A program made the translations under genes and the position numbers. The notes under the pieces are model-generated. The model saw only the letters and a list, made by a program, of their open reading frames with translations. It had not been told where the DNA came from and made no database searches. Source: Chondrosia reniformis (lineage: Eukaryota; Porifera; Demospongiae; Chondrillida; Chondrillidae). From it: 64,000 bases of DNA. The stretch lies in the NCBI GenBank assembly GCA_947172415.1, contig OX359195.1:4749501-4813500 (forward strand), read 5' to 3'. Each line of letters starts with the position of its first letter. Positions within the stretch are counted from its first letter, which is position 1. This document shows positions 1 to 10,058 of the stretch, piece after piece.

Positions 1-420
1 CTATCGCTATCATGTACAGTATGTTAATATGACAGCATATACATACATACATATGAAGAATACTTGTACAATCTACAAGATATTACTAATCAATTTAAGA
101 AATTAAGTGAGTATAAAGTAAGAGGTATATAAATATGATAACATCTGCTATTTCTTCTCAATGGATAAGTTACACTTAAGTGTTCCCTATTCATATCAAA
201 TATATCACAACTCTTCATTAGTTGTTAATGTCTCTTTGAATCTAGAGTAACTTTCAGAGTCAAATGATTATGATAATTAAAGATTTAAAGTTCAATCCAT
301 ATATGCATGTTATGCTCTAATCTTACAGGCCAAAATGGTATATATACGTACGCACATACGTACCAGGTAATGTAAATATTTGTCACCTACTAATTCATAA
401 ACTACAACTGCTTGAATTAC

Positions 421-3312
421 CTTTTGGAATGTAGCAAAATACTATTCTTTTCTTATCGTCATAGAGCAAGTGCTTATACAAGCTCTCCTTTGAATGCTCC
501 TCATCAGGAGGAGATTTTAAAGAGGGGTACCGCGAGCAGAATTCATCGATAGCTTTCCTCTGAAACTACACAGAGAGCCATTACACATCACAGGTAGGAA
601 CTAAATGTACATTGTGTAAATTTTACATATAATATGTACGTACCTGTCCCCTTTCATCAACTGATGAGGAGTTGAAAGCCTGACTCAAATCTTTATATAT
701 TGCTATATTTGCCTTTGAATTAAGTAAGTTATCTTTAACGTTCTCTTCCTTCAATTTAAAGGCAAATGTCTCATGTACTTCATCTTTGCTCTTTCCATGA
801 GATTGGAGTTGGCTGTGCAACAAGTGAGTTGTGACCATATCAGGGTCCATATCATTATATTGTTTAACAAGATCAGTTGGTTCCTTAAGGGATGACTCCA
901 TCTTGTGCATCGCTTTACTTAACCTACCTGCATAATAAATTAGAAGATTGTATATAAACAGATCAATGACAGAACCACCATGATCATAACTCAATGTGTT
1001 TTTCATTGCTTTTCATAGTGCTTCAAACAAGGCCTAAAATAGTTTTATGCAGAGCTTAAGTAAGTCAAGGCTCCTCAATGGGCAAGCAGTTACCATGACA
1101 ATGATATCCATAAAGGATGAAGTGCATTGATAACAGGAAGGTTGGCAGAACAATTCTTAAAACTGTGAAAACCTTTAAGGATCTTATACAAGTGCTATCC
1201 AATAGGGTTTCATCTTGCTTGTCCTAAAAGTTAGTGTTCCCTAAAAACCCAACAACATCCGTCTACATGCACTAATAGTGGATCCTAAAACATCATCACA
1301 GTTATCTTGAGAACAAAATAAGGGATATATAGAGAGGGAAAGGAAGGCAGCCAAGAAGAGAGGGATTTAAAGGAATACAGCTGCAAAGAGAGGAATTTAA
1401 AGGAATACAGCTGCAAAGAGAGGAAAAGGACTGCTGTTGATGTGTTGTGATTGGTTTACTCTAACCACATTGTAACCGTTTGAATTTGAATACAAAACAC
1501 AATTATTGAACTCGCAATTGGTCCTGGAAGTAAATAACGCAATTATTTGACCCCTCAATTAAAACCGATTCTATGGTATATAGGTTAACGACCATACCCT
1601 ATCTAGCTGATTAGGACAAATAAAATGGATACAAGTAGCAGTCTGTGCTGTACATACTAGCCTGAAATACATAGCTTCTATTGATACATGAAAAATCTAA
1701 GATACCACTTTCCTACATGCTATATGCCTATTCTGTAAAAGAGCCTATAGGGGAACTAAACCTGAAGAGAGCTTTGGATGAAGATACAGGAGTCTTTTCT
1801 TCCTTCTTTTCCCTTCTTTCATCTTCTTCTCCACTGGGTCAGACAGCTGTTTCTGGGAATTCCACCTTTCATCAGTGATCCTGGGAGTCTTTGTCTTTAT
1901 CTTTATCTTGATCTTCTGTGAATCCTTGGCTCTCTATGCTAAATCTAGGGGGCTTATAAACACTATTTTGGAGCCAAAAGTTAAATAAGGTGTTAACTAA
2001 GACACATAAATAATTTAATTTTATGAAAGGAATGTAAGTCAAATTAAATTTATGAATTAAATCTATTAGTAATCTTGCTTGTATAGGTAAAACAGACTCA
2101 GCATAACTATAGGCACAAGTAGGACATATTACACAAGTCTACCCTTAGGTCTTATAGTGGTAACATTTCTTTGGAGGTGGGGTAACACAATATGGGGTAA
2201 CACAAGACAGTCCTTAAGCATACTAGCTACTTTTTGCTTATACTTGATTCTAACTAGAGGCTGTCGGGATAGGAAGGTTTTAAAGGTTGATTTTAGCTTA
2301 AAGTATTTGTAACCCTGCTTAATAAGCCTACTGCATAACTGCAATGCACACTATGTAGATATTAACACCCAACGTTTGTGCAGATTGTATCGTTTGTCCC
2401 TTTCAACTTACAAAATGTACATTAGACAGACAAGAATGACGTAATAGTATAGAAATAGCTATGTACTCACATATAGGTACTTTTTTAAGCAGCCAGAAAC
2501 AGCTACGTATACATTTCTTACAAAGTTTGCAAATTATTAAAAGGTATTACCTATCAGTTACTATATACATAAGTGTAATATAAGATCAAAAGTGAATTGA
2601 GTAAATCAGTTAAAAGTTCTGTTTCATCCCAGTTATTGATCTGAATAATTTATCACTTCTAGATTCTGCTAAACAGTTCATTTCATATGGATAAGCTGAG
2701 TTACACATATGTAACAAGCTACACTGTTAGCATTAGCTGTGACACGGACTGGAGATTTAAAAACATGTACTGACTTATCATCATCATCATCATCATTTTA
2801 ACAACAGGAATGCTGCATCCACCAGAGTGGGTTTTCATGCAGGTCCTGGGAGCAAGTTACAGGCAAACACACAAAAACAGTAATAAGATGATAGCTGGAG
2901 TAAATAATTCAGTACTTTAAAGTTGAATTATAAGGTCATTAGTGCTTGCTTGAAGGATAATAGGCTTATGTAACCTACCAACACTGTAGCCAGTGTCTTT
3001 GGCTGTCCCCTTTGACATGAGGATCGACTCCGCCCAAGATCTGTCTGGTCGTACCTCTTCCCATGATTTACTAAGAGACGCCGTGTAGACCCAAATAACA
3101 GTCAGAGAAACAACACAAGACGCCGAAAGACAAAAGAAGATTTTCACAAGTGGTGGTCGACTTCTGAGACAGCCTTTCCTCAAGAACATCATGTCAATAC
3201 TGCTTGAATAGTTCTGAAATATATAATCGAGGAACCGTCTGACAGTGATACCACTAGTAACATTTACGTTCTTCAGATGCAACCCGCCATTTTGATATTC
3301 TTGGCTGTACAT
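421..3312 (-). CDS. Carbohydrate sulfotransferase (Sulfotransfer_2/HNK-1ST-like), 5' part; three exons seen
   Basis: Predicted Golgi type II membrane enzyme that moves sulfate from PAPS to a glycan. Exons by splice sites and phase: 2979-3312 (the first Met could be 3312 or 3192), 644-927 and 421-559; the joins are phase 1 and phase 0, and the last exon ends in phase 1 before a gtaatt donor. Exon 1 has basic residues, then one membrane segment of about 22 residues (starting VKIFFCLSASCVV), with the rest predicted lumenal. Exon 3 ends LLYDDKKRIVFCYIPK, which matches the 5'-PSB region of the CHST8-14 family (LLYDD..R..YC.VPK). Later exons with the 3'-PSB site must lie left of the window. Repeat-derived sequence fills intron 1. 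The exon structure is well supported. The family call rests mainly on the short PSB-like segment and the membrane topology. Confidence 0.72.
1682..2035 (+). repeat. Interspersed repeat family A, copy 1 (in the sulfotransferase intron)
   Basis: This tract begins near CATGAAAAATCTAAGATACC and contains GGAACTAAACCTGAAGAGAG, a pyrimidine-rich stretch and a CCACTGGGTCAGACAGCTG segment, then a tail with AAGGTGTTAACTAAG. Related copies lie at about 3595-3700, 12524-12760, 18296-18356, 20635-20830, 24213-24256 and 27505-27806. It has no convincing coding content; the short ORF inside it recurs only as a repeat by-product. The class is unknown. Confidence 0.8.
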
Positions 3313-3589
3313 CTATTGACTGACACATTCAAAGATAGGGGTCCGTGATCGGGGCTGTTGAACTCGTTTTTTAGCTATGCACAAATATCCTTGCTGTAAT
3401 AGTTAAACTATGTCACTGGCTGATATTAGTTTCAACTTCCAACAGCATTTATAACAATATTATATATTATTAGCTATAATAGGATAATTTGGCTTCTAGG
3501 CAGGAGCATTCTTAAGCCAAGAGCTGGTCAAGCTAATATACTCATCTGCATAATATCATATCGATATGTATACCAATACATGTGTACAT

Positions 3590-3705
3590 TAAATATCTAA
3601 TACACCATTTTCCTACATGCATGCTACTTACTCTGTAAAAAAGCCTATAGGGAACTAAACCTGAAGAGAGCTTTGGATGAAGATACAGGTCCTGGAGATA
3701 CAGGT
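3590..3705 (+). repeat. Repeat family A, copy 2 (truncated)
   Basis: It matches copy 1 from the CATTTTCCTACATGC segment through GAGAGCTTTGGATGAAGATA and then diverges. Only the left third of the family is present. Confidence 0.75.
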
Positions 3706-4878
3706 ACAGTTTACTGATGTACTAAATTATGTAATATAAGGTTCTTATATAGAAGATTAAATTTGTCTTCAAATTGAAATACTAAATATACAGTATACAC
3801 TTCAAATTCTAGTGAATATTTTTTGCTTATCATCATCTATAGCCTTTACACAGGCCAAGTGCAATTAACTCCCCAGTATTTATATGTTAGTATCTTCATT
3901 GTCACTTCCATTATTAGTACGATTATGCACCTCAATGTCATCATCTACTTCCTGTAGAAAAGCTCTACAGGACCAAGGATACCAGGGGCACTATGCTGCT
4001 TCTTTACTCATTGATGTAGGCCAATCTCATCCGCCCATGCACCCTTCATTCCATGCACAACGCAAAGCCTATACATCACAGATAATAGGTCTTAACTGTC
4101 TGTTATGAGCCTCCTTAACATGGTTACACAGATCTATTCAAGTTGTAATAACACAAACAACAGGCCCATATGGTTTAACATTATTCCATGTTCTCCATAA
4201 CATGATATACATAGAATACTTTATATAATATAACATAAAATATGATTGGATGGGTGGATGGGTGGATGAGGATGGATGGATGGATGGATGGATGGATGGA
4301 AGGATGGGGGTGGATGGATTGCCGGATAGCAGCTGTTTCCCTCAGCTCCACAAAAAGGTACTTTCCCTTGACATGATCTATCAGAAGTTTCCAGTCTAGT
4401 GATTAGTGAATCTATGATCTACAGGAGTCACTTTACATATACCTCAGCAGGCATATAGGAACCCTAGGGAGTGGTGGGAGATATATTGTTTAATTAGCAT
4501 TCCTTTGAATTTTTATCAATCAAATATATAAGAAACTATATTGTAACATTGGTACATACGTACATTTTTTATACAAATCAATGTACAATGCTTGCATATC
4601 TGTTTATTTTATTCTCTCTCATCGATAGCTATCAACTATATATATACTCTATCACTTATTAATTTTCTCTCATCTACTCATAATATTTATCTATAGTACT
4701 TCTCTATCATTGAACTGCCTTTCTCTATATATTCTCAAGAAAGTAAACCCACCAAGTGAGTTAGTATGGTGATCAGATTGGCCTGTCTCATTAGTGTGAA
4801 CTTGTCTCCCATGCATGTTGGGTTCTTTGACTATCACACAGGAAGCACTTGGATCAGCTGCATTCTACACAAAGTACA
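3706..4878. other. Non-coding stretch with a TGGA microsatellite
   Basis: No exon or ORF with recognisable content was found. The tract holds AT-rich DNA and an imperfect (TGGA)n array at about 4244-4319. A 74-aa ORF at 3884-4108 has no recognisable motif and is not called a gene. Confidence 0.6.
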
Positions 4879-4879
4879 G

Positions 4880-5180
4880 GAGGTTCGGACTTCTCTCTAA
4901 TGGAAGAAGAAAGTCTTGTTTTGAGTCAAGTATTCAACTGCAATGAAATTGGTCTTTACTGCATGGAAAGCTCTCCCAAGTAAAACATTGGCATCACATC
5001 AAGAAAGTCGTGGACCAGGCTATAAGGTCAGCAAGGAAAGGGTACCTATTTTGGCTTGTGTGAATGTTACTGGAGATCATAAACTTCCACTGATTACGAT
5101 TGGAAAGGCAGAAACCCCTATACATGGCTTTGAAGAATGTATATATCTTGTGGGGCTCTGCCTGTGAAGCACAGAAGTCA
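4880..5180 (+). pseudogene. Tigger/Jerky-type (pogo superfamily, DDE_1) transposase fragment
   Basis: Two reading frames together give QVFNCNEIGLY (the first-Asp block of Tigger/Jerky transposases, D.TGLY, here with Asn-Glu), then WKALPSKTLASHQ and KVSKERVPILACVNVTGDHK followed by LPLITIGKAETP. That is the standard order of the DDE_1 catalytic core. A frame change is needed between GLY and WKALPSK, and the ORF ends after about 75 codons, so this is a decayed fragment. No terminal inverted repeat was recognised around it. Confidence 0.75.
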
Positions 5181-5911
5181 TGCAAGAATGCCTGGATGAC
5201 ATCAATCCTATTCCAAGAGTTATTCTTGAAAAACTGACAACATCTGTAATCCAACATGTTTCCCCTTTCCCTTGGGGTGTCAGATTACAGATGTTCCACT
5301 GATGAGGTGAATTTTGTTCGCAGCAATTCTTATAAAATCTATAGTAGCAGTAAAATTAGCTCATTTTATAGCATCTTTAGGTGTATATACAAGGGCTCTT
5401 TCTCAATTAAGACCATTTCCTGTATCTATATGGCATTCAACATACTGCAATATCAAATACTTTAATGCCCCTATAGTGTTTCCTGATATCTATGGTCCAC
5501 AGTTCCAGATAATTCTAAAAGGTATTAAAAGGGAACCATACTCAGCTCTTTACCCTTTATGGCAACAATTCACAGAATAGGGAGCTGGCTGAGCAACTAA
5601 CTAGTTTAGTTAATGGGTTGTGCTGGGCAGCATGCTATGTGGGCTTCTTTGGTTTTTAAGACCAAGGAAATTTTGCCTACCAGATGGGACAAAATTTGAT
5701 CTGGACAAGGTGCACTTATAAGCTTGTCAGCTGTTCAGTTTCAAAAGGGTCGACGGCAATAAAGTGATGATAAGAATCAACCATTCAAAAGACAGACCGA
5801 TTTATGGAAGGACAGGAAAGAGATTATTCTATAAAGGAATGTTTCTGTTGTTGCTTTGAAAGACTATTTATCAGTAAGGGGAGGTAAACCTGGTCCATTG
5901 TATTTTTTTCA
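5181..5911. other. Unassigned region with an ORF of uncertain status
   Basis: An open stretch at 5314-5580 (88 codons) reads through without a recognised domain. It may be the 3' part of the neighbouring transposase remnant or an exon of an unknown gene. No splice signals strong enough to place it were found. Confidence 0.35.
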
Positions 5912-5912
5912 G

Positions 5913-6124
5913 ATGGGTCTCCAGTTAGTTATGGTGGTCCAGAAAATTCTGGATTACCAGGTTATTTGTTCAGTGGATACAGTTTTCACATTAGAGCTGT
6001 AACTACAGCTGCTAACGGTCAAGTCCCAGATCGTGCTATAAACGTATTGGGTATAGATGGAAGAGTCAAACCTATATACACAACCCTAGAGAAAATTCAT
6101 TTTTCAAAATCACTGGCAACATAA
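5913..6124 (+). CDS. Possible terminal exon of an unrecognised gene
   Basis: A good acceptor (tatttttttcag) is followed by an open frame of 70 codons that begins DGSPVSYGGPENSGLPGYLF and ends at TAA, with a gtaagt-like donor just behind the stop. The composition is protein-like (Gly/Pro/Ser-rich start, then alternating hydrophobic and polar residues). No family was recognised and no upstream exon could be joined to it, so it could also be a pseudogene fragment. Confidence 0.35.
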
Positions 6125-6156
6125 CAGTAAGTCAGCTGGCTAACAATACTTCAGCT

Positions 6157-6262
6157 TTTTCTTAACTGGGCAATTGCCACGGTAGTTATCGAATCTGTTA
6201 TCGGGCAGCTGCAGCTTACTAATTGGGAGCCATTTTATTTCTCTGACGTTCAAAATCCCAAT
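6157..6262 (+). repeat. Duplicated segment, copy of 8989-9094
   Basis: About 105 bp is nearly identical to the inside of the inverted-repeat element at 8.6-9.35 kb (starting CTTTTTTCTTAACTGGGCAA in both, allowing single mismatches). This copy carries a 6-nt tandem insertion (CTGCAG), so the frame (LNWAIATVVIESVIGQ...) is kept. See the findings. Confidence 0.8.
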
Positions 6263-6638
6263 GCATCATTGCAGATTATACAGGCAGGATAGGAAGTAAG
6301 GCAGATTTAATTAACGGGGGAAAAAACCAGCAGTTGGCTATAATAACAGCTTATTAGTAAGAGGCATAAGGACTATAGGTAGTGATATCCCCGGGCCTGG
6401 ACAGCTAGGGTGGGAATGCTGGCCGTAACCTATAATTAGTTCTCTGAGAATTGGGATAGCTTATTGTATAGTTGGGGTAAGTTATATTCATGCTTTTGGT
6501 TTTATGACTTACTGGTTATAAGGAGGAGGAAGAAAAGGAGTTAGCAGAATTTCCGAGCAAGGTAGAGGTCTATCACAGTTAAGTCGGCCATTTTTAAAGG
6601 AGGAGGGTTCTCCTGTAGTATATATAAATAATGCGTGC

Positions 6639-7478
6639 ATGTGTGTGTCAGCCATGAAAGTACGCATCAGCATCCATCGAGTTATGGGCTGTTTTATAAG
6701 CTGCATTCGTTTCACCGTTCGACAATGTCTTAGCATGTTACGATTCCTCTTTTGTCTACGCCGAAAGATATTAATAATCGGAGGTCCTGGAGTTGGTAAA
6801 AGTCAGGTAGGAAACATTTTGGTAGGAAAGGAAGTATTTGCAACGTCAGTTGGACGAATACCAGGTACGAGAGTGTTTCAATCCACTTCTATTAGTGGGG
6901 TCAATCAGAGTAACTGTCTACAGACTGAGATAGTTGTAGTTGACTCTCCAGCTTTAAAGGGCGACCCTCTAGTATGCCAGCATGTTTACTTGCAAGATAA
7001 TATCGCAGACGTTATTTATCTTGTGATCAATGGCGATGCTAGGTTTACCCAGGATCAGCAATTGGCTTTGGAAGCAATTGCTAAATTATACAAAGCTGAG
7101 ATGTTCTGGGATCGTATAACTGTGGTAGTGTCACATGCAGCTAGCCTTGGAAGCACTGTGAACGAGCAAAAAAGAACCTTTGAAGACACAATGAAAGACA
7201 GAGATTGCCCACTGACTTTGAAGTGGCTCGATCGTAAAGTTAGAAATCGCATACTTTTCGTGGAGTCTAAAAGTACTTCGGCGGTCTATATTCAAGAGAG
7301 ACGTGAAGAGTTGCTTAACATGATCGAAGATAGGAGATCAATCATGTCTTTTAAAGAAAGAATGATTATGAGAGCTAAACATACTATGAATTCTCTTCTC
7401 TTTCTACTTGGAATAAATTGTTTAAATAGCCAAGAAGATACCAAAGACTTCGAGTCAGAGTACACTAGGCTTATGTAA
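6639..7478 (+). CDS. AIG1/GIMAP-like GTPase, gene 1 (single exon)
   Basis: Predicted GTP-binding protein of the AIG1 (GIMAP/IAN) family, 279 aa. P-loop GGPGVGKS at residues 48-55; a Thr of the G2 region follows in PGTRVFQS; G3 is VDSPA (101-105) in place of the usual DTPG; the AIG1 box follows (FTQDQQLALEAI, about 137-147); the G4 position reads SHAASL (165-170) instead of the usual TR/K-x-D type. The later segment NEQKRTFEDTMKDRDCP resembles the same region in the two neighbouring AIG1 genes. The first 40 residues are hydrophobic and basic and may be a membrane anchor, or the true start may be Met6 or Met16. The substituted G3 and G4 motifs suggest altered nucleotide specificity or activity. 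No Hint exon was found downstream of this gene. Confidence 0.85.
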   Translation: MCVSAMKVRISIHRVMGCFISCIRFTVRQCLSMLRFLFCLRRKILIIGGPGVGKSQVGNILVGKEVFATSVGRIPGTRVFQSTSISGVNQSNCLQTEIVVVDSPALKGDPLVCQHVYLQDNIADVIYLVINGDARFTQDQQLALEAIAKLYKAEMFWDRITVVVSHAASLGSTVNEQKRTFEDTMKDRDCPLTLKWLDRKVRNRILFVESKSTSAVYIQERREELLNMIEDRRSIMSFKERMIMRAKHTMNSLLFLLGINCLNSQEDTKDFESEYTRLM

Positions 7479-7769
7479 TTTAAGAAATGGTAGTGTTTTG
7501 AACTTGCATGAATTACCTATACAGACTTAACTGTATGTTCATTCACATTGTCTGCATTTATGTATACAGTGCAAGTCATTATCTAATTATATAAAGTATA
7601 TAAATATCCGACGTATAAGATGGCGAGCTCTATATTACCCGGCGACTAATTGGAGTGAGGGGGCAAAAGCCTCAGAGTCAGACATAACATTTACAGTTTT
7701 ACAACTTACATGACTAAGCTGTATTTTGCAGGTTATTATACATTTTGACTAGAGCTATATACACCTATA

Positions 7770-8534
7770 TCACAAAAAAGTCCAGTCGTTCTCCCTTAGC
7801 GTTTCCTGACTGAAGCGACCACCGGTTTTAGTCTTGATAATCTGAATTCTTCGTTGTAGTTTCTTTACACAGGCCTCTCTGTATTCTTCATCAGTATTAC
7901 TCAATTCGAAGAAAGTGTATCTGTACAGTGGCTCCTCGTCACCATTACATTCGTTAATGGGCTCCTGATATTTTATCTTATCAACCATCAAATTCTTGAA
8001 ATTTGTAGGACAACTGTGATCTTTTATTGCATCATCAATATTTCGTTTTTGCTCCTCTTCAGTATCACCTAATTCTCCTGCTCTTGTAAAAGCAATAATT
8101 ATGTATTGCCATATGCAATCTGGAAGCTGATTTAAGAGTTCTTCTTTATCTGCAGTGAAGCGGTTACATGAAGGTATTACAAGGATAATAGCATCGAATC
8201 CCTCTTTAGCTAGAGCCATATCCGTTTTCAGAAAAGGTAAGTACTTGCTTAGGAACGGATTGGTGAACTGAAAGATGGTTTCAAAAAAGGGACCTATACC
8301 AATTACTTCGTCATTAGGCCGCTTTAGTCCTAGAGGTTGGGTGTCAACTACTGCCATGTCATTACCAATGGCACACCGAGGAGCGACGGTTCCAGTAATG
8401 TGTCCCGTGGTGACATTGAAGAAATTTTCTTTTGTTAAAAAATTTCCAAGTCTACTTTTGCCAGCTCCTGGCCACCCGACCAATAGCACAACGCAGTTAG
8501 GATCGGGTGTTTGCGTATGAAAGAAATTTCCCAT
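7770..8534 (-). CDS. AIG1/GIMAP-like GTPase, gene 2 (single exon)
   Basis: AIG1-type GTPase of 254 aa, convergent to gene 1. P-loop GWPGAGKS at residues 20-27; G3 VDTQ (63-66; the Pro-Gly of DTPG is replaced by Gln-Pro); AIG1 box RFTADKEELLNQL (about 125-137); G4-like FTRAGEL (149-155); then EEEQKRNIDDAIKDHSCP, the segment shared with gene 1. An insertion of about 30 residues (84-113) lies between G3 and the AIG1 box. Soluble and probably cytosolic. The inverted-repeat element at 8619-9348 lies about 85 bp upstream of the start and may have displaced or become part of its promoter. Confidence 0.87.
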   Translation of the reverse strand: MGNFFHTQTPDPNCVVLLVGWPGAGKSRLGNFLTKENFFNVTTGHITGTVAPRCAIGNDMAVVDTQPLGLKRPNDEVIGIGPFFETIFQFTNPFLSKYLPFLKTDMALAKEGFDAIILVIPSCNRFTADKEELLNQLPDCIWQYIIIAFTRAGELGDTEEEQKRNIDDAIKDHSCPTNFKNLMVDKIKYQEPINECNGDEEPLYRYTFFELSNTDEEYREACVKKLQRRIQIIKTKTGGRFSQETLRENDWTFL

Positions 8535-8618
8535 TTTTATTCCTTTTCTGCTGTAGTTTCCTCGAACTTATATATTAAAAACTACTGTATAGCTATAGGT
8601 AAATCCATTCGACGTTAA

Positions 8619-9348
8619 CATATTATTACGAGCGAATGTAATGAGCGAGTTTCCTGATTCAGTACTTCCTGAGCAGAGCGTAGAGCAAACTGACCTTTTC
8701 CAAGATGGCGTCGCTTTTTCGGGTAACAATTTCTATATTTTAGGCCACGGGGAACAAGCTGCAACAGACCGTTGTTCGCCATGCGAGCTATGTCTAGCTA
8801 CATTCTCAGGTTACACTAACTGCGCTACCTACCGCAGGAATGCCTTCAGCTTAGCTTACACTGCGACAGAGACATCAGCGAATATATGGACCTACGTTTC
8901 CAGGCCTTCCACCCTTAACAAAATTGCTATCGAAATGAAAATCGGCTCAAAACACTCTTTAAACGACTTTTCAACTTTCCCATGAGACAGTTTTTTCTTA
9001 ACTGGGCAATTGCCACGGTAGTTATCGAATCTGTTATCGGGCAGCTTACTAATTGGGAGCCATTTTATTTCTCTGACGGTCAAAATCCCAATGACGTCAT
9101 AAATATGGTTCCTCCAAACTTGTTAAACCTTCGAAGAGGCTTCTACCTGCTATTTGATTACTTCATTGTAACAGACAGGGAGAATTTAACGTTTCTATCA
9201 TATGGATTTAAGGAATTGTACAAAACTCCGCATTACGGAAACAGCTGCTAATCTTGACATAAGATTCTTTTATTCTATATTTCTGATGTTTGCTGATATT
9301 GACTAGCTCAGGAAGTACTGAATCAGGCATTACATTCGATCGTAACAA
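8619..9348. mobile_element. Inverted-repeat element (about 730 bp) between AIG1 genes
   Basis: The left end (about 8628-8690) carries TTACGAGCGAATGTAATG and CCTGATTCAGTACTTCCTGA. The right end (about 9305-9345) carries the reverse complement of both blocks, with a 9-nt gap difference. TTAA occurs at both edges (8615-8618 and 9349-9352), which might be a piggyBac-type target duplication or chance. The inside holds two short ORFs (8641-8985 and 8982-9251) without a recognised domain; part of the second is duplicated at 6157-6262. No transposase is present, so the element would be non-autonomous. Confidence 0.6.
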
Positions 9349-9352
9349 TTAA

Positions 9353-10050
9353 CCGCTCGGTAATACAAATAATAATAATATAGCCGGTTGGTCCGGCAAA
9401 TAGTCACGCCCTACAGACGTTTTACAATTTGTGTATGATGTTTGTAATTACTACAGGACTTCCTGGTAGACCAGCTGTGAGCTGAAAGGACATTCCTGAT
9501 TAAATTAAAGATTAATGATGATGATAAAGTGGCATACTGCCATTCACATCTCTTTTGTGTTCAGGTGCACCATCCCTACTTCAGCTATCCATGGTGGGCC
9601 CAACATGCACAGAAGTGATGTAACTTAAATTGCAATATTCCACTTCTGTATGATTAGCTGTAACTCTCACGATGTTAGCTACCAGAATACGTATATACGA
9701 TCATAGATGTAGTGGTTAGTCTACGATACCATATACGTGATAAAATGGCGTTCCCAAGATAAATGTGGCCTCAGCCGGAAGTGGCGCGTCTTCTGCGCCA
9801 GGGGCAGTTATTCCTATGTTAACCCTCTTATCAGCTGATATGGAAGGCTTTGATCCGATACGTCCATGAATGCGGATATAGTGGCAAATTAATAATAATA
9901 ATAATAATAATAATATAGCGGAACAACACAAACTAAGATACGGTACATTTATAGCAAGATTGGGCACTCAGGAATGTTAATTGTTTCTATATATACCAGA
10001 TACAAATTGCAGTCATTCACTGCAGATCCAAAACCTGTAACAGTTCCTGC
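9353..10050. other. Non-coding stretch with a MITE-like fragment and TAA microsatellites
   Basis: Between about 9536 and 9660 the DNA resembles an arm of the 24.4 kb inverted repeat (CAGAAGTG...ACTTCTGTATGATTAGC). Short (AAT)n runs lie at about 9365-9380 and 9890-9916. A small GC-rich hairpin, GGCGCGTCTTCTGCGCC, lies at about 9783. No gene is supported. Confidence 0.55.
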
Positions 10051-10058
10051 AATTAAGT

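Noticed and set aside
8615..9352. TTAA at both edges as proof of a piggyBac element
   Set aside because: The termini do not begin with the CCC typical of piggyBac, and TTAA is common in AT-rich DNA.
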